Shown here in pieces: positions 59,364-64,000 of a stretch of 64,000 nt of DNA; position 1 is the first letter of the stretch, and each line of letters opens with the position of its first letter. The stretch is taken from assembly GCA_051294375.1 (NCBI GenBank), contig CM119263.1, forward strand, positions 19,682,115-19,746,114, written 5' to 3'. Both the position numbers and the translations under genes were made by a program. Under the pieces are notes generated by a model. The model was not told where the DNA came from. It ran no database searches and saw only the letters and a list, made by a program, of their open reading frames with translations. The stretch comes from Paraspadella gotoi. Taxonomy: Eukaryota; Chaetognatha.

Positions 59364-59861
59364 CTTGAAATGCTTAAGTCGCGGCTCAAGGGAAAAATTA
59401 GCCTCCATTAGACGATTAAGATTCATTCACTCACCTTGAAATTTGGGTATAATTAGCTGGCGCAATATGTGTACTAGTACTACATTTCCGTTTTTGAAAA
59501 AAACAAAAATTTATTAAATATTTCTCCGTTTCGATTAAACAATAAAACAGAATTAGCCGTTCTGCCTGTATGTAGCTTTCTTCCGTTTCTTAATTTTCCG
59601 TTTGTACAAACAATTAAAATTAACAGTCACTTGATCTCAAACAGCTTAACTGTTGTTCAAAAAACAACTTAAAGATTCAAATCCGATCCAATTTTGAGTC
59701 GGAAAATGTCGTGGCCGTCGTCATCGCCTTCGCTGTCCTTATGAATCAAGTCGCCGATCGTCATCATCATCAGTTTCCTCCACATTTAACTTTAATCCGT
59801 CCATCGCTGATCGAAATTGATCGTTTTTTCAATTTTCTAATGGTCTGGGATGGGGTAATCG

Positions 59862-59864
<3 letters not shown>

Positions 59865-59953
<89 letters not shown>
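59865..59953 (+). repeat. AG microsatellite before gene B exon 1
   Basis: About 89 bp of GA with two breaks, ending 26 nt before the acceptor. Confidence 0.95.
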
Positions 59954-59954
<1 letters not shown>

Positions 59955-59979
59955 AAACCTTAAAAACTTTGTCTTTCAG

Positions 59980-64000
<4,021 letters not shown>

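Larger units (their letters stand above)
54036..59979. other. Spacer or long intron, right part
   Basis: Holds a SINE-like head (54376), purine tracts (57540-57605, 58604-58722), a CT tract (57745-57830), a 359-N gap, GTC/GAC repeats and the two candidate linking exons. A further weak LamG-like frame is at 56921-57050 (IFFFMGSNKLGPNLRR), and a possible exon with a good acceptor starts at 54219 (SANSDAASADGDAFGFTE). Confidence 0.45.

Overview
This window is a stretch of an invertebrate animal nuclear genome. Spliced genes carry canonical GT-AG introns, introns are long and AT/CT-rich, exons are GC-rich with many GAC, GTC, TCC and GGC codons, and very long AG/CT microsatellites recur throughout. 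I cannot name the species. The extracellular LamG/EGF protein family and the microsatellite load fit an arthropod or another protostome, but this is inference.

The best supported content lies on the + strand. Gene A (22,836-42,520) has 19 exons that I could join by splice sites and reading phase. They encode four consecutive LamG-like jellyroll (concanavalin A-like) domains, about 932 residues, with the start lying further upstream. Gene B (59,980-64,000, open at the right edge) has 11 exons encoding an acidic linker, two neurexin/laminin-type LamG domains separated by a poly-glycine linker, one six-cysteine EGF domain and the start of a further LamG-like segment. Reading phases allow A and B to be one gene of more than 41 kb. 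Two weak candidate exons between them (54,993-55,079 and 59,077-59,190) are both symmetric phase 1-1 and would keep the frame. The products should be secreted or cell-surface adhesion proteins of the neurexin/axotactin kind.

Much of the left half looks like assembly damage rather than biology. (1) About 925-3,505 and about 4,385-6,945 form a large imperfect inverted repeat centred near a 25-N gap. (2) 11,275-19,770 is an indel-riddled second copy of 25,622-32,012; it holds broken versions of gene A exons 4-8 placed before exon 1. (3) About 430 bp at 47,803-48,247 is repeated at 48,419-48,848 across another 25-N gap. Dense single-base indels hitting exons and introns alike, together with repeated 25-N gaps, suggest gap filling with uncorrected long reads. 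One missing base in exon 13 of gene A (near 39,683) has the same look.

Layout: 1-920 unannotated; 0.9-6.9 kb inverted repeat, with a candidate signal-peptide exon in arm 2 (5.9-6.5 kb); 7.07-7.24 kb candidate minus-strand terminal exon; 7.3-11.3 kb repeats, gaps and a tRNA-derived SINE-like head; 11.3-19.8 kb damaged duplicate; 19.8-22.8 kb non-coding; 22.8-42.5 kb gene A; 42.5-60 kb repeat-rich spacer or intron with minisatellites, SINE-like heads and weak exon candidates; 60-64 kb gene B, whose 62.4-62.8 kb intron holds a dispersed repeat and a hairpin cluster. No CRISPR array, operon, rRNA gene or intact transposase was seen.
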